A stretch of 64,000 nt of DNA from assembly GCA_024867545.1 (NCBI GenBank), contig JANFNE010000071.1, forward strand, positions 124,001-188,000, read 5' to 3'. Under the pieces are notes generated by a model that saw only the letters and a list, made by a program, of their open reading frames with translations, searched no databases and had not been told where the DNA came from. Shown piece after piece: positions 1-9,801 of this stretch; the first letter of the stretch is position 1; every line of letters starts with the position of its first letter. A program made the position numbers and the translations under genes. The stretch is from Phytopythium helicoides. Taxonomy: Eukaryota > Oomycota > Peronosporomycetes > Pythiales > Pythiaceae.

Positions 1-744
1 GCTTCAATAGATGGTGTCGTACGGTATTGTCCCGATGTCTTGGTTGTGACCTCCATCCACCCTCGCCACGCTTCGAACCAGCACCTCGACGTCATTACGC
101 ATGTCGCCGCGACGGGAAGCCCGAGCCTCTTCGGTGCCCGTCGATGTGGGAGCACAACTTGAAGCTGATGAGCCAGTGTCTTCCCGCGGGGCAAACCAAA
201 CGCAAGCCATCCGCCTCGTCGTGACTGCACTCGTTGAACCCTCGAGTCATGTCAGAGCACTAATGCGTCAGTGTATCAGCTTGAGGGTCCATCGTTCGTT
301 GTCGCCTGCAATGAGACGGCTACAAGTCCATTGGCTCCTTGCTTGGCGCTTTTTTTCCAGCGATGTCAGCACCTCATGAGTGGCATCGAGATCGGACTCA
401 AGCGTAGAAGTTTTTCTCTCTGCTGCGATGACCAAGAAGGCGTACGGAGCGTGGGCTCCACGGAGTAAACAGCCTGGCGAATCTCGTTTGCGGCAGGTGA
501 CGCATGAAGACGCTCTTCTACCCAGTGCCACCGAGGAAAAAAGCTGTCATCGGGGGGAAGCCGGGCCGGGTGGTCCACATCTGCTATCAAATCTCACAGT
601 GCATCATCCAAGCTCTTCCGTATGTCCCAATCGTCCACATCATTCAATAATTACAGTCGACCACCATTTCCCAGAGGGTTGTAGCTGCTCGCAAAGTGGG
701 ATCCCTCGGGTGCGCCCGGTCCGACCAGGCAGGCGCCGGCCGAT
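1..744. other. No supported gene (left edge)
   Basis: Only short overlapping open frames are present, and none has recognisable motifs or a codon pattern like the flanking genes. The window begins inside unknown sequence, so a truncated gene entering from the left cannot be excluded. The last bases before 835 are GC-rich and belong to the upstream region of the START-FYVE gene. Confidence 0.4.
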
Positions 745-834
745 GTGCTCGCCTCCATGGCCGCCGCTGGCTGCCCGCTGCGAGATCTGCCGCTGCCAGT
801 CTGCAGCTCGCCTCGCAGGCGACGCACAGCCGCC

Positions 835-2620
835 ATGAAGTTCGAGCTGCCGGCTGGCGCGTTCCCTCCGCTCGAGCTCTCGGAGCGGCGGCGGCGCGCG
901 CTGCTGGACGAGGCGCGCCGTGTAGTGGCCGAGACGGTGGCGGCCAACGAGGCCTTCATCTCGGCGGGCCGCGTGCTGCGCTCAAGCGACTGGCGTCTCG
1001 TACGCTCCAAGGAGGCCGTGCAGGTGTACCAGCAGCGGTCGAAGAGCTCGGCCAAGGCGGCTGAGCACGTGGCGACCGACAGACGCAGAGGAGCCACCGT
1101 GGGCGACGTGGAGAGCGCCGGCGGAGACAGGATGACCATCGTGGAGGCCATGAAGCGCCCGCAGGTGCCGCTGCTGGCGCTGCACGGCGTCGTCGAGGGA
1201 TCGCTGCACGACACCATGTACGGCACCTTCGCGGACGACGACCGCAGCTGGCGCTGGCGCAGCGCGCACGTCAACGACCGCTTCGACGACGCAAAGATCC
1301 TCGCGACGCTCGCCAGGCCCGACGCCAGCGACCCCTTCCGCTTCGCGGGCGTCAAGTGGTTCGCCAAGGAACACCCGGCCGTGCTCAGCTCCTTCGTGAG
1401 CCGCAGAGACTTCCTCATCGTCGAGGCTACGGGGCTCACCACCGACTCGAAGGGTCCAAGGTCGGCTACATGCTCATGCACTCGGTGGCGCTGCGCGGCG
1501 TGCCAGAGCTCACGGACCTGGGCATCATCCGCGGATCGCTGTCCTTCTGCTACCTCATCCGCGAGCGCGAGGATGGCCGCACCGTCGAGCTCTTCTGCCG
1601 AGGCTTCTCCGATCCCGCTGGGCGACATGATGGAGCGCGTGTCGGTCGCCATCGCCACCGAGGCGCTCATGGCCTGCCGTCTCGATCGTCGACTACGCCA
1701 ACGTCAAGAAGCTCACATGGCTCGCCAAGCGCCACAAGAACCGCTCGCGGCCAAGCCAGACAGGGAGAGATTCAGGGCCTGACCAAGGCTGCGAGGTCTG
1801 CCACTTCCAGCTGGCCGGCAATAGCGGCGCCAACACCAGCCGCGTGCTTAGCGGCTTGCTCTCGACGGTGGCGTCCACGGTTGGAGTGGCTGCGCAGTGC
1901 CAGATTTGCCACCGCCGAGTTTGCTCCAAGTGCAGTGTGCTCAAGAAGATGACGGTCGATGTGTCGGCGCGCTGGGCAGCACAGAAGACGCTGCGTTTTT
2001 GCGTCGAGTGCGTTATGCAAGCCAAGAGGGCGTCAGCGTGGAACATCGCCGTGGAGGCGCTCAAGAAGTCTATCTCACAGTCCTCGTCCTCGTCCCCGTC
2101 GTCAACCTCGGCGTCATCTCCGCCTTCCGTTGTCCTGACGCCGTCGTCGATGCCAGCAAGGACGCCGGTGATGCTGACGCCGCAGTCAGCACCTGCCACG
2201 ATGCCGACGCCTCCTCCTTTGCCGCCCCAGCCCCCGCTGCCGCCGCAACGCCAGCGACCCGAGGAGCTGCGATCACGGTCCAGAGTCACACGAGCTTACT
2301 CGCAACAATTTCCATCGACGAGACTTGTGCACAAGGCAAGCTTTCCAGCCCCATCGTCAAGGACGGCCAGGAACGCCGCCGATTGTGGCCGCATGCCATC
2401 CAGCAGCGTATCTCCGACCAGCAGGAGCAAGCGAAGCGAGACCGTTAGCTTCAACATACGCGAACCAGTCGCGTATATACCAACCCACGACCGAGTGGCT
2501 CGGCCGACAGACAGTGGCTCCGCCAGAGCCTGCACCAGCTCTGACCCCCGGACGCCACTCGGAGCGGCTGGCGTACCACGTTGTGCTCTAGTCGAAGCTG
2601 CTGCCAGCAAGAGTATGTGA
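835..2620 (+). CDS. START-FYVE lipid-binding protein, frame-disrupted
   Basis: This resembles the oomycete family that joins a START-like lipid-binding domain to a FYVE-type zinc finger; such proteins are expected on endosomal or other phosphoinositide-bearing membranes. The start at 835 (MKFELPAGAF) is chosen because homologue-like sequence begins there. The START-like part runs to about 1680. The cysteine pairs follow in a third frame: CEVCHF near 1790, then CQICHRRVCSKC near 1900 and CVEC near 2010, as in FYVE fingers. The rest is a Ser/Pro-rich disordered tail ending at 2620. Reading the whole protein needs three single-base corrections, near 1445-1460, 1610-1620 and 1675-1685. None can be explained by an intron because the distances are too short. 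It is either a young pseudogene or, more likely given the rest of the window, a gene with sequencing indels. Confidence 0.7.
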
Positions 2621-2747
2621 ATGTTTAAAGGCGGAGGTGGCGGTTGTGTATGAGATGATTCGAGTCCATGTCAATAGCATCTGTGTTGAGAACGAGTGCG
2701 TGCTTGAGGAGCTCCAAGGTGTCACTGCCACGCTCTTTGATGCCTGT

Positions 2748-3793
2748 TTACTTGTTGTCGAGGTCGTAGTAGTCGACGTGCGCGCCAGTTTCATAAGTCG
2801 CCGCTGAGCGCGAGGCGCACGCCCCGGTCGGCCGACTCCTGCGGGTCCACAAGCGTGCCCTCGGCCTTCATCTTGATGTAGTTGCTCGCAAGCGCTGGGT
2901 GGACCTTGGGCGACTCGCGGAATGCTTCCTGCATGCCAGTGTCCATCGGTCCGGGAGAGTAACTGAGCACGCGCACGCGACCCACAGGAGCCTGCTCGGC
3001 CGCGATAACTCCGTGGTGCATCTCACGCGCCGCCTTGCCTGTGCAGTAGACTCCGTAGGTGGCGAACGCCTTGATGCCGCAGAGTGATGTGACGTTCACG
3101 ATCACAGCCGAGGGCTCGCTCTGCTGCTTGACATCAGCAGCCAGCAGCTCCTCGCGACTTGCGCCGAAGGCCTCGAGGAAGCGCGCGTTGAGCCAGCAGA
3201 CGGACGTCAGGTTCATCTCCCAGTACTGAGCGAGCGCCGCGGGCGTCGACAGCTCCTGCACGAAGCCCAGGTCGCCAAGCGACCCCGCATTGTGCACGAG
3301 CAGAACGCGCTCGAACCCTCCCTCTTTGAGCTGCAGCAGCCTCAGTCAGCACAGTGGCATTGAGCATCTGGTGGTTGCAGGGACAGCGAAGCGCACCTGG
3401 GTGATCAAAGCCTCCACCTTGGGAACGTAGTCGCTCTGGTCGCCAAGATCCACGCGCTCCACCACAGTCCGGAGCTTGTCGGGAGCGTTTCCAGTCTGGT
3501 TCACGAGAAAATGGGCCATGAGAGAGTCATTCAGCAGCATTTGCAGTCTGGAGAACCCACCTGGGCGGCCCAAGCGGCCGTCGCGAGCCTGGCGGTCTCC
3601 GCCAGCCCCTCAGCGTCTCGCGCCAACAAAAACTGCCACAGACCGCGGATTAGCGTGCGAGTTGGACGAGCAGAAGCGGGAGACGCGCGGCTACCAGGGA
3701 GAGCGACGAGCAGCGCGTGAGCCGCGCGAACGACAGCGCCAGGCAGCGCCCGAAGCTGCGAGAGGCGCCAGTGACCACCACCGCCGTCGCCAT
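2748..3793 (-). CDS. Sepiapterin reductase-like short-chain dehydrogenase
   Basis: This NADPH-dependent SDR resembles sepiapterin reductase, the last step of tetrahydrobiopterin synthesis. Four exons join well: 3695-3793, 3561-3632, 3397-3495 and 2748-3330. They are separated by GT...AG introns at 3633-3694 (62 nt), 3496-3560 (65 nt) and 3331-3396 (66 nt), all phase 0. Visible motifs are the nucleotide-binding TGASRSFG at the N terminus, HNAGSLGD after the third intron, a catalytic Ser in VTSLCG, the active-site YCTGK, and YSPGPMDTGMQ, which is very characteristic of sepiapterin reductases. The conserved C terminus (ETGAHVDYYD) lies out of frame after a small indel near 2793-2797; as written the protein would stop early at 2791. 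The full length of about 284 residues fits the family (about 260). An FBT-type pterin transporter lies 20 kb away, which may be coincidence. Confidence 0.8.
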
Positions 3794-4114
3794 GCTTGTC
3801 AAATGCCAACGCGTTGAATTTTCGTGGACACTGAAACCTAAGCAGGTCATTTCAGCTGCATTTTGAGGGAGCGGAAACCTAAACAGATAGTCTCTTCATT
3901 TAAATGCCACGGCATGGTCCTGGCTGGACATGAAGGCGCTCGCTGCTCATGACTGCATGGGTCTTTAAGGCCTGGCTGTAGTGTCATTAGGTTGTTGTAC
4001 GTGTCAACAGCAAACTCCATGGAGTATCACAGACAGGTTTTCGTGTTGAAGCTGTTACTTCAGACTAGATGCAGCAAAAGAAGCAGCCACTGGCCACTAC
4101 AAGGACAACCTCGC
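3794..4114. other. Intergenic, nothing recognised
   Basis: This holds the 5' side of the sepiapterin-reductase-like gene and the 3' side of the sugar transporter, both on the minus strand. No open frame or repeat of note is seen. Confidence 0.5.
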
Positions 4115-5542
4115 TTACATCGAGTACATCTTGACCTTGAGGAAGAAGAAGGCCGTGAGGAAGCCCAGGAAACTCATGATTCCGCCGAGGAACACGGGCA
4201 GCTTGTAGCCGAACGAGGTCTCGACGAGTGCCGAGCCGATGGAAAAGTTAAGCAGCTGGCCGAAGCAGTTGGCCGAGTTGAGCGCACCGACGTAGACGCC
4301 GATCTCCTGGTCCGCACCGAACATGTGGATGATGAGCGGTGTGACCATGGCGAACACGGCGTTCTGCGTGATGGCCGTGACGGCGACGCAGAATACGTCA
4401 AAGGTTACGTTACTCGACCAAGCCATAACCGCAAGCATTGCCTGCGGCAGGCAGCAGATCGTCACGACCCACTTGGCACCAAACTTGCGCACGAGGAACG
4501 GGAGGCACCACGAGAACAGGTAGCCCACAATGTTGAAGAGCAGGTCCGCGCGACCACCCGCAAGACTGACACCATGGTTGTAGTTGCTCTGCGCCTCCGT
4601 GCAGTTGTCGCCACAAGTGTCAGCTCCTTCCGAAGAGCCATCGTACACCTCCAGGCCGAAGAACTGCCCCTTGCTACCGTTGTACGCGGTGTAGCCGTAG
4701 CAAATGCAGAAGAACATGACCGAGTAGACGACGAGCACGCTTGGGAGTGCCTTGATGCCGTACCAGATCGAGGCGAAGGCATTGAGGACACTTTTGAGAG
4801 TCGACTCCTTAGGCCTGCTGTTGGGGTCGAGAGGCTTCTCCTTGGCAGCAAAGCTAGCAACGGCGACGCAGACGGCCATGACGGCCGAGAGCATGGCCAT
4901 GAACGAGTGCAGCGAGTTGTAGGCCGGACCGATGAACTCAATGTAACCAGCGACTAGAATCGCACCTAACGTGGACCATGCCTGTCCGAGCGAAGCCCCC
5001 ATGGTTTGGCGGTCTCCAGCAAAGTCGGCAACGAGCAGCATCGACGGCGTCTGCACCACGTTCACCGTCACATCCATCCAGATATAAAAGAAGACCGTGA
5101 AGACGGAGGTCCACTTGCGGTCGGCAGTGCCGGTGCCGGAGTCGCCGAGTGCCTCGCCGATTTCACGTGTGTAACCCATGAGAATCCAGCACACGATGCT
5201 GGTGAAGGCGGCGACGACGAGGAAAGGTCGACGACGACCGAACTTGTTGGTGCTGCGGTCGCTGAAGACACCGACGCTGGGGCCGACGAGGATACCCGTG
5301 ACGGGGCCGATAATCTGGGTGAGCTGGACGGCGAAGCTCGGAAGCATGGTCTGCAGGTACGGTCCGAGGGCGGCCCACTGGGCCGACCAAGACATGTTGA
5401 GGGCCATGCGGGGCATCGAGACGGCGAGGAGCAACCAGATGGACGGCCAGTTCTCGGAGGTCTTCTCGGTCTCCTGCACCTCCTTGGGTGAGGCGTGCGA
5501 CTCGTAGCCGGGCGTGCCGGCGGCTTCGAGATCCTTGGCCAT
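4115..5542 (-). CDS. Sucrose/GPH-type MFS sugar:cation symporter
   Basis: A 475-residue membrane protein with about twelve hydrophobic segments. It belongs to the glycoside-pentoside-hexuronide branch of the major facilitator superfamily, close to plant-type sucrose transporters (SUT). The family signature is visible between helices 2 and 3 as DRSTNKFGRRRPF, matching the D-R...FGRRRP loop of SUT proteins. The first transmembrane segment starts with WLLLAVSMPRMAL near residue 36. A large extracytosolic loop with paired cysteines (DTCGDNCTE) lies near residue 300. Expected role: proton-coupled uptake of sucrose or related glycosides across the plasma membrane. The substrate cannot be fixed from sequence. 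Single exon, intact; the start is an ATG in good context, 39 bases downstream of an oomycete-type initiator. Confidence 0.88.
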   Translation of the reverse strand: MAKDLEAAGTPGYESHASPKEVQETEKTSENWPSIWLLLAVSMPRMALNMSWSAQWAALGPYLQTMLPSFAVQLTQIIGPVTGILVGPSVGVFSDRSTNKFGRRRPFLVVAAFTSIVCWILMGYTREIGEALGDSGTGTADRKWTSVFTVFFYIWMDVTVNVVQTPSMLLVADFAGDRQTMGASLGQAWSTLGAILVAGYIEFIGPAYNSLHSFMAMLSAVMAVCVAVASFAAKEKPLDPNSRPKESTLKSVLNAFASIWYGIKALPSVLVVYSVMFFCICYGYTAYNGSKGQFFGLEVYDGSSEGADTCGDNCTEAQSNYNHGVSLAGGRADLLFNIVGYLFSWCLPFLVRKFGAKWVVTICCLPQAMLAVMAWSSNVTFDVFCVAVTAITQNAVFAMVTPLIIHMFGADQEIGVYVGALNSANCFGQLLNFSIGSALVETSFGYKLPVFLGGIMSFLGFLTAFFFLKVKMYSM

Positions 5543-5580
5543 GGTGGAGACTTGGCGTGCTTGACTTGCGAGGGAGAAGA

Positions 5581-5600
5581 CAAATCGGAAAGTGAGAAGC
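5581..5600 (-). promoter_or_regulatory. Oomycete Inr/FPR-like core promoter of the sugar transporter
   Basis: Read on the minus strand this is GCTTCTCACTTTCCGATTTG. It fits the oomycete initiator plus flanking promoter region (consensus close to GCTCATTYYNCAWTTT) with few mismatches, and lies 39-58 bases before the ATG. Confidence 0.6.
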
Positions 5601-8300
5601 TCGCAATGCGGGAAGCCTGCGTTGCGGGGTTGCGACCTCTTCGAGAGATCTGCCGAGGCCTCGGGTCGTGCAGTGCCGGGACTCGTGTGGTTGAACTCGG
5701 AGCAGTGTCATTTGAAAATGGGTAACCTTCCGGTGTACCCTAAGTAGATGGGCAGCAGGTGTCAAACTCCTGAAGTTACCCTCCTTGCATCCTCCACACC
5801 AAGACCAGCTTCACGACAAAGTGCAACCACGACGACTTTGTCTAGCGATGCCATGGGCACTGTGGGCGGTGATCCAGCCTGGATTTCGGGGTCGGTGGGC
5901 AACAGACAGCTGGGAGAGAGAGGACTCCTTTGAGTGCATTGCTTGGTAACTCACAAAACTGCTTCTCTACTGTAGCGAGTACCTGTGCCAGCCAGTCACC
6001 GACCATTCAGTTGTGAGTGTTCGTACGATCTGAAGCACACCGCATTCTCTAACACTGCGCTTTTTGTTTCAGGCGATTTGCAGAAAGCCCATACTTGTTC
6101 AAAAGTGCAGAATTCGGATGCGGGACGACGTGAGGACAGTGGTAGGTTTTGATGTCAGATCGGATTAATCTCCGATGATGTTGAAGTGTCCTGTCGTTGT
6201 TGTTGGTTGACGCAAACCTTCTGCAGCTGTGCTAACGAGCCATACAGTATTAATATGCACTGTACGTATTCTCGAATTCGAGGCGAGACTGTGCTATGCT
6301 CTCGGCATTCTGCTGCATGCAGCGGCCCCTTGTTGCCCAGTCAGCAGTGCTGGCCTAGCACCACGACGCCGGTTACCTCATCGAGGACTCATCCGGAGTG
6401 CTACAGAAGTCGTGAAGTTGAATAATTCCTCACGCCATCAAAGAAATTGTGTATCGCGGTGCTCCTTCCGTCTTTCTACGCGCCATATCACTACAACTTC
6501 AACTGCTTCCACGCTCCACGCCGTGACTTTTGCTCTATGTACAGTATACTGAACAAAAAATAGCCGACCTGCGGGGACTGTGAGCATCCCAACGATCGAA
6601 ACTCTCGCTTTGGTCGGGATCGGAATCGAGATCGGGCTTTCGACGTGAGCCTTACCGTACGTAAACAACCGAGGGAGCTGAGCCCAACACTGTAGGCTGA
6701 AGTGTCACCTTCAGAATGCAGACCAAGCATAGTACTATCGATAAATCATCGCACTCACGGCGAACAGCAACCTCTGTGTACCGTGCGAGCGATTGTACAA
6801 TGATTATCATTTATGCTTGTTCTACGCTTGAGGTCATCATCCCCACAGTGCGTTGATATGACAAAGCTCTTCGGAGCAGGTAGCTGTAGGCACTATCGAA
6901 GGACTTCAAAGAAGTCCAGAGAAACATCGACTCTCCACCATGAGGCATTGCATAGATGGAGATGCCGCCCCACAGTATGCTGCAGTGGATACATTAGATT
7001 GAGGCCACCTCCTTCTGATCGATTCGTTGCCTGCTTACACGAGATTTGCAGTCACATTCTCATTCAAGCAGCTGGAGGTCTTTTGCTGATACATTTGCCG
7101 ACACGCTTACCTTCGTTTAGCTATCCATATTCGTATACATATTTGAAAAGACTTTATATAAGTTTTCGATCCTTTCAGAGGTACCTCCTCGTCCAGATTG
7201 CCAACTTCGACAGGAGTTCCTCATGCTGACACTCAGCTGGTCGAGTACTAACGCTCAAGTGGTGTTCTGGTAGCGGAAACGCCTTGAAATCACAGTGGCA
7301 TGTGTATCCTGCTTTGTAAGTTCATGCCATGCGGGATGATCTAGTCAAGCTAACGAAGGTCCGCCGCTTGCGTGTAGTTTTTCCTTTTTTCACGTAGAAG
7401 TGAAACGATAGAGTGCAGAGTGCGATGTTCGCAGAGACGTCAATTTCGTCCTTTTCACCCGAGAGTGCACCCCCAGCAATACACAAGACTTACAATGGGT
7501 TCTTTTGACTCAACAGTGGTAGTCAAGTCCGTGCGGAGGTTGTTGACAATCCTCTTGGTCTTCAAAGTCTGTTTAGACTATGATCACGTAGATTTGGCGT
7601 GGGGTTCAATTTTTCAGGAGCAAATTCAGTATCAATGTGTAGGCGGGGAATGATGCATCCTTCGAAGGATCTGTTATCAACACAATCTCCTTTCTCTTTG
7701 CAGTGCTGAGCTGTATTGATCCTGTGAAGCCGAGGTGGCGGTATCGTACGAAAAATCCGAACGTGTGTTGGATCCTCGTAGAGTGGCGACACTGCGTAAA
7801 CAACGAGAACACGATTATCGGCAATGCGGTGGTGCACAATGAATTCATACAGGAAAGCTCACACGTCTTTCTGAAATCGCAAAGTTGAAATGAGCCTAAG
7901 GAAGCACGACACTACGCTCGAGGTTTCTCTAGTGCACGCAACTACATATTCTGGATACCCCCATGCCGACAGCACGAGATTTGGAGTTGCTCCGCCAATT
8001 ATTCTAGGTGCAGTAGGGTACTGAAAGGAAAACAGACTTACACGTGAGAGGTTGTGGTCTCCATGTTGCGGTGCGGACTTTATGAACAGCGCATCGATAA
8101 CGTACTTGGATCAAAAACTCGGCATGAATGTCGACTGCCGTACTTGCATGATACCGGTGGGGGAACTTCAAAATGCATTTACTGCCCGCCATTCGGATGA
8201 GCAGCATGGTGTCCAGCAATAAATCCAGCTCGCAGCGTGCGTCCTCGTCCACACATTTTATCGTCATAACCGCCAGCCGTCTCATGGTTGGGTCTACAGT
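5601..8300. other. Gene-poor intergenic region (2.7 kb)
   Basis: Base composition drops towards AT compared with the flanking genes. The open frames are short and overlap each other on both strands without recognisable motifs. No tRNA, repeat array or transposon remnant was recognised. Confidence 0.5.
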
Positions 8301-8467
8301 ACTATGCAGAGACATCGTCAACTCGCTCATTCACCACCACGTTTCGTCCTTTTGCGCATTAGCCCCGTGCGACTCGATGCTCGGTCCACGTTGAAGTAAT
8401 CAGCGCTCTGATTCTAATGCTGCTGGAGATTATGAACATCAGTTTGATGTTCTACCGTTGCTGGTCG

Positions 8468-8482
8468 CCCACTTTGCAATCG
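8468..8482 (+). promoter_or_regulatory. Inr-like core promoter, bZIP/START-like copy 1
   Basis: CCCACTTTGCAATCG fits the oomycete initiator/FPR pattern and is preserved in the inverted copy at 18223-18237. It places the transcription start about 38 bases before the ATG at 8509. Confidence 0.5.
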
Positions 8483-8508
8483 TGCGCTTTCTTAAGAGTC
8501 CCGTCGCC

Positions 8509-9801
8509 ATGGAGTCGCTGCCAATGATGGCCTCGCACTGGCTGATGGATGACCGGTGGTTCGACGAACCCAATGTACTACTCCCATTCGAGACTGTCGC
8601 GTCCTTCGATACCATTCAAGCTGGTGTTGTCCAGACCCCAACCACCTCGACTCCACCAGCAACGCCACAGACCTCCAACGCGAGCGAAGACGGAGACGAA
8701 GAGCGCACACTGGTCACCAAGACGCTAGATCGAAGACGCGTGTACCAACAGAAGAAGCGACGGGAGCTACTCGAGCTGCGTCGAGCGTCGGCGGAGCTTC
8801 AGATGCAGCTGCACGAGCTGACACAGCGTCGGAAGGCTTTCTCGATCGCCTCTGATGGCTCGAAGCGGCAGGCTACGGGGTGGAAGGGAATGGCGTTTCG
8901 CCAGATTCAGCGTCGAATTGCAGCGGAGACGCTCAATCGGGAGCTGAGGACACAGATTCGGACTCGTCACGAGGCTTCTGTGAGCCTCATGGAGTCTCTG
9001 CGAGCGCAGATGACCATCATGAAATCTTCGAGAGTGGTCAAGACGGACAACGGCGAGCGAAGCAAACCCGTCATGCAACTGACCGAGCAAGACGTGTGGG
9101 ATATGTCAATGCTCATGCACGACGTCGATGACATGTGCGCTCATGCATCGGTTGAAATTGAGCGGACGAGCATGCCACAAGTCGAGGCGACCAAGCCGTA
9201 CAGCTCGTGGTACTCGCGTGGTGTCACCGATTTTATGAGTGGTGTGCACAGTGCGACGTTTGCGGAGACGATAGTGATCCCGCACTCGTTCTTGGAAGCT
9301 AATGCTGCGATGGAGAAGGCTCTGAACATCATTATCCGCAACGAGTGTGTCCCTGTCATCTCTGGCGTTGCAGAAGATGGGTGCACAGTGGCTGTCAAGT
9401 ATGTTTGGGGGTCATTCGAGGTCCTCTCCATCTCGAAGGCAATTGATACCAGTTCTCGCACGGATCTTGCGTGGCGATCTGTGATCCGTGAGCGAGGGCG
9501 TCCTTCGGGTCCTTTGATTTCGGAGCGCGGGTGGGGATGCGTTGCAGCTTCCCATGAACTTCCGTCGTCGACGCGTGTCCAGTTTCTTTCACTTTGGGGG
9601 TTTGAGCAATTCCGGGCATCCAAATTGAACAGGCTAGAACAGCATGTGGGCCAACTCGACCAATACGTGCAGATGCTCGTCAAGGCTTCCGAGAGAGAGA
9701 CTATCGAGCTTGCCCAAACGATTGAAGACGTGATTGTGGACGAAATGGTTGCGCGGAAACATGACGAATTGATGCAGCTTGTGGAATCCAAGTATCATTA
9801 G
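8509..9801 (+). CDS. bZIP-like START-domain-like protein (oomycete M96-type family), copy 1
   Basis: Intact single-exon protein of 430 residues. A basic stretch with an adjoining heptad-like region (DRRRVYQQKKRRELLELRR, then a Leu/Gln-rich helix) around residues 75-125 looks like a degenerate bZIP. The C-terminal half, with motifs such as ETIVIPHSFLEANAAMEKAL and KYVWGSFEVL, resembles the START-like domain of the large oomycete family often annotated as M96 mating-specific or bZIP proteins. Probable nuclear regulator, perhaps ligand-responsive; this is inference. The start at 8509 (MESLPMM) is chosen because it is the first ATG of the frame, follows an Inr, and is conserved in copy 2. A frame-disrupted inverted paralogue lies at 16944-18196, and more distant relatives are at 58531-59850 and 60983-62386. 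Confidence 0.75.
   Translation: MESLPMMASHWLMDDRWFDEPNVLLPFETVASFDTIQAGVVQTPTTSTPPATPQTSNASEDGDEERTLVTKTLDRRRVYQQKKRRELLELRRASAELQMQLHELTQRRKAFSIASDGSKRQATGWKGMAFRQIQRRIAAETLNRELRTQIRTRHEASVSLMESLRAQMTIMKSSRVVKTDNGERSKPVMQLTEQDVWDMSMLMHDVDDMCAHASVEIERTSMPQVEATKPYSSWYSRGVTDFMSGVHSATFAETIVIPHSFLEANAAMEKALNIIIRNECVPVISGVAEDGCTVAVKYVWGSFEVLSISKAIDTSSRTDLAWRSVIRERGRPSGPLISERGWGCVAASHELPSSTRVQFLSLWGFEQFRASKLNRLEQHVGQLDQYVQMLVKASERETIELAQTIEDVIVDEMVARKHDELMQLVESKYH

Larger units (their letters stand above)
8310..9801 (+). repeat. Inverted duplication, left arm (promoter plus gene)
   Basis: This segment is closely similar to 16944-18420 in the opposite orientation. Similarity begins upstream of the gene, around the shared stretch TATGCAGAG...CATCG...CAACTCGCTCA near 8310-8335. 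It continues with small substitutions through the coding region and fades only in the C-terminal quarter. Confidence 0.8.

Noticed and set aside
651..1670. 339-codon antisense frame over the START-FYVE gene
   Set aside because: Low-complexity Ser/Ala/Arg translation opposite a recognisable START domain.
3397..3793. Apparent frameshifts in the N-terminal part of the SDR gene
   Set aside because: They disappear when two GT...AG introns (3633-3694 and 3496-3560) are removed; the joined exons read as a normal sepiapterin-reductase-like N terminus.
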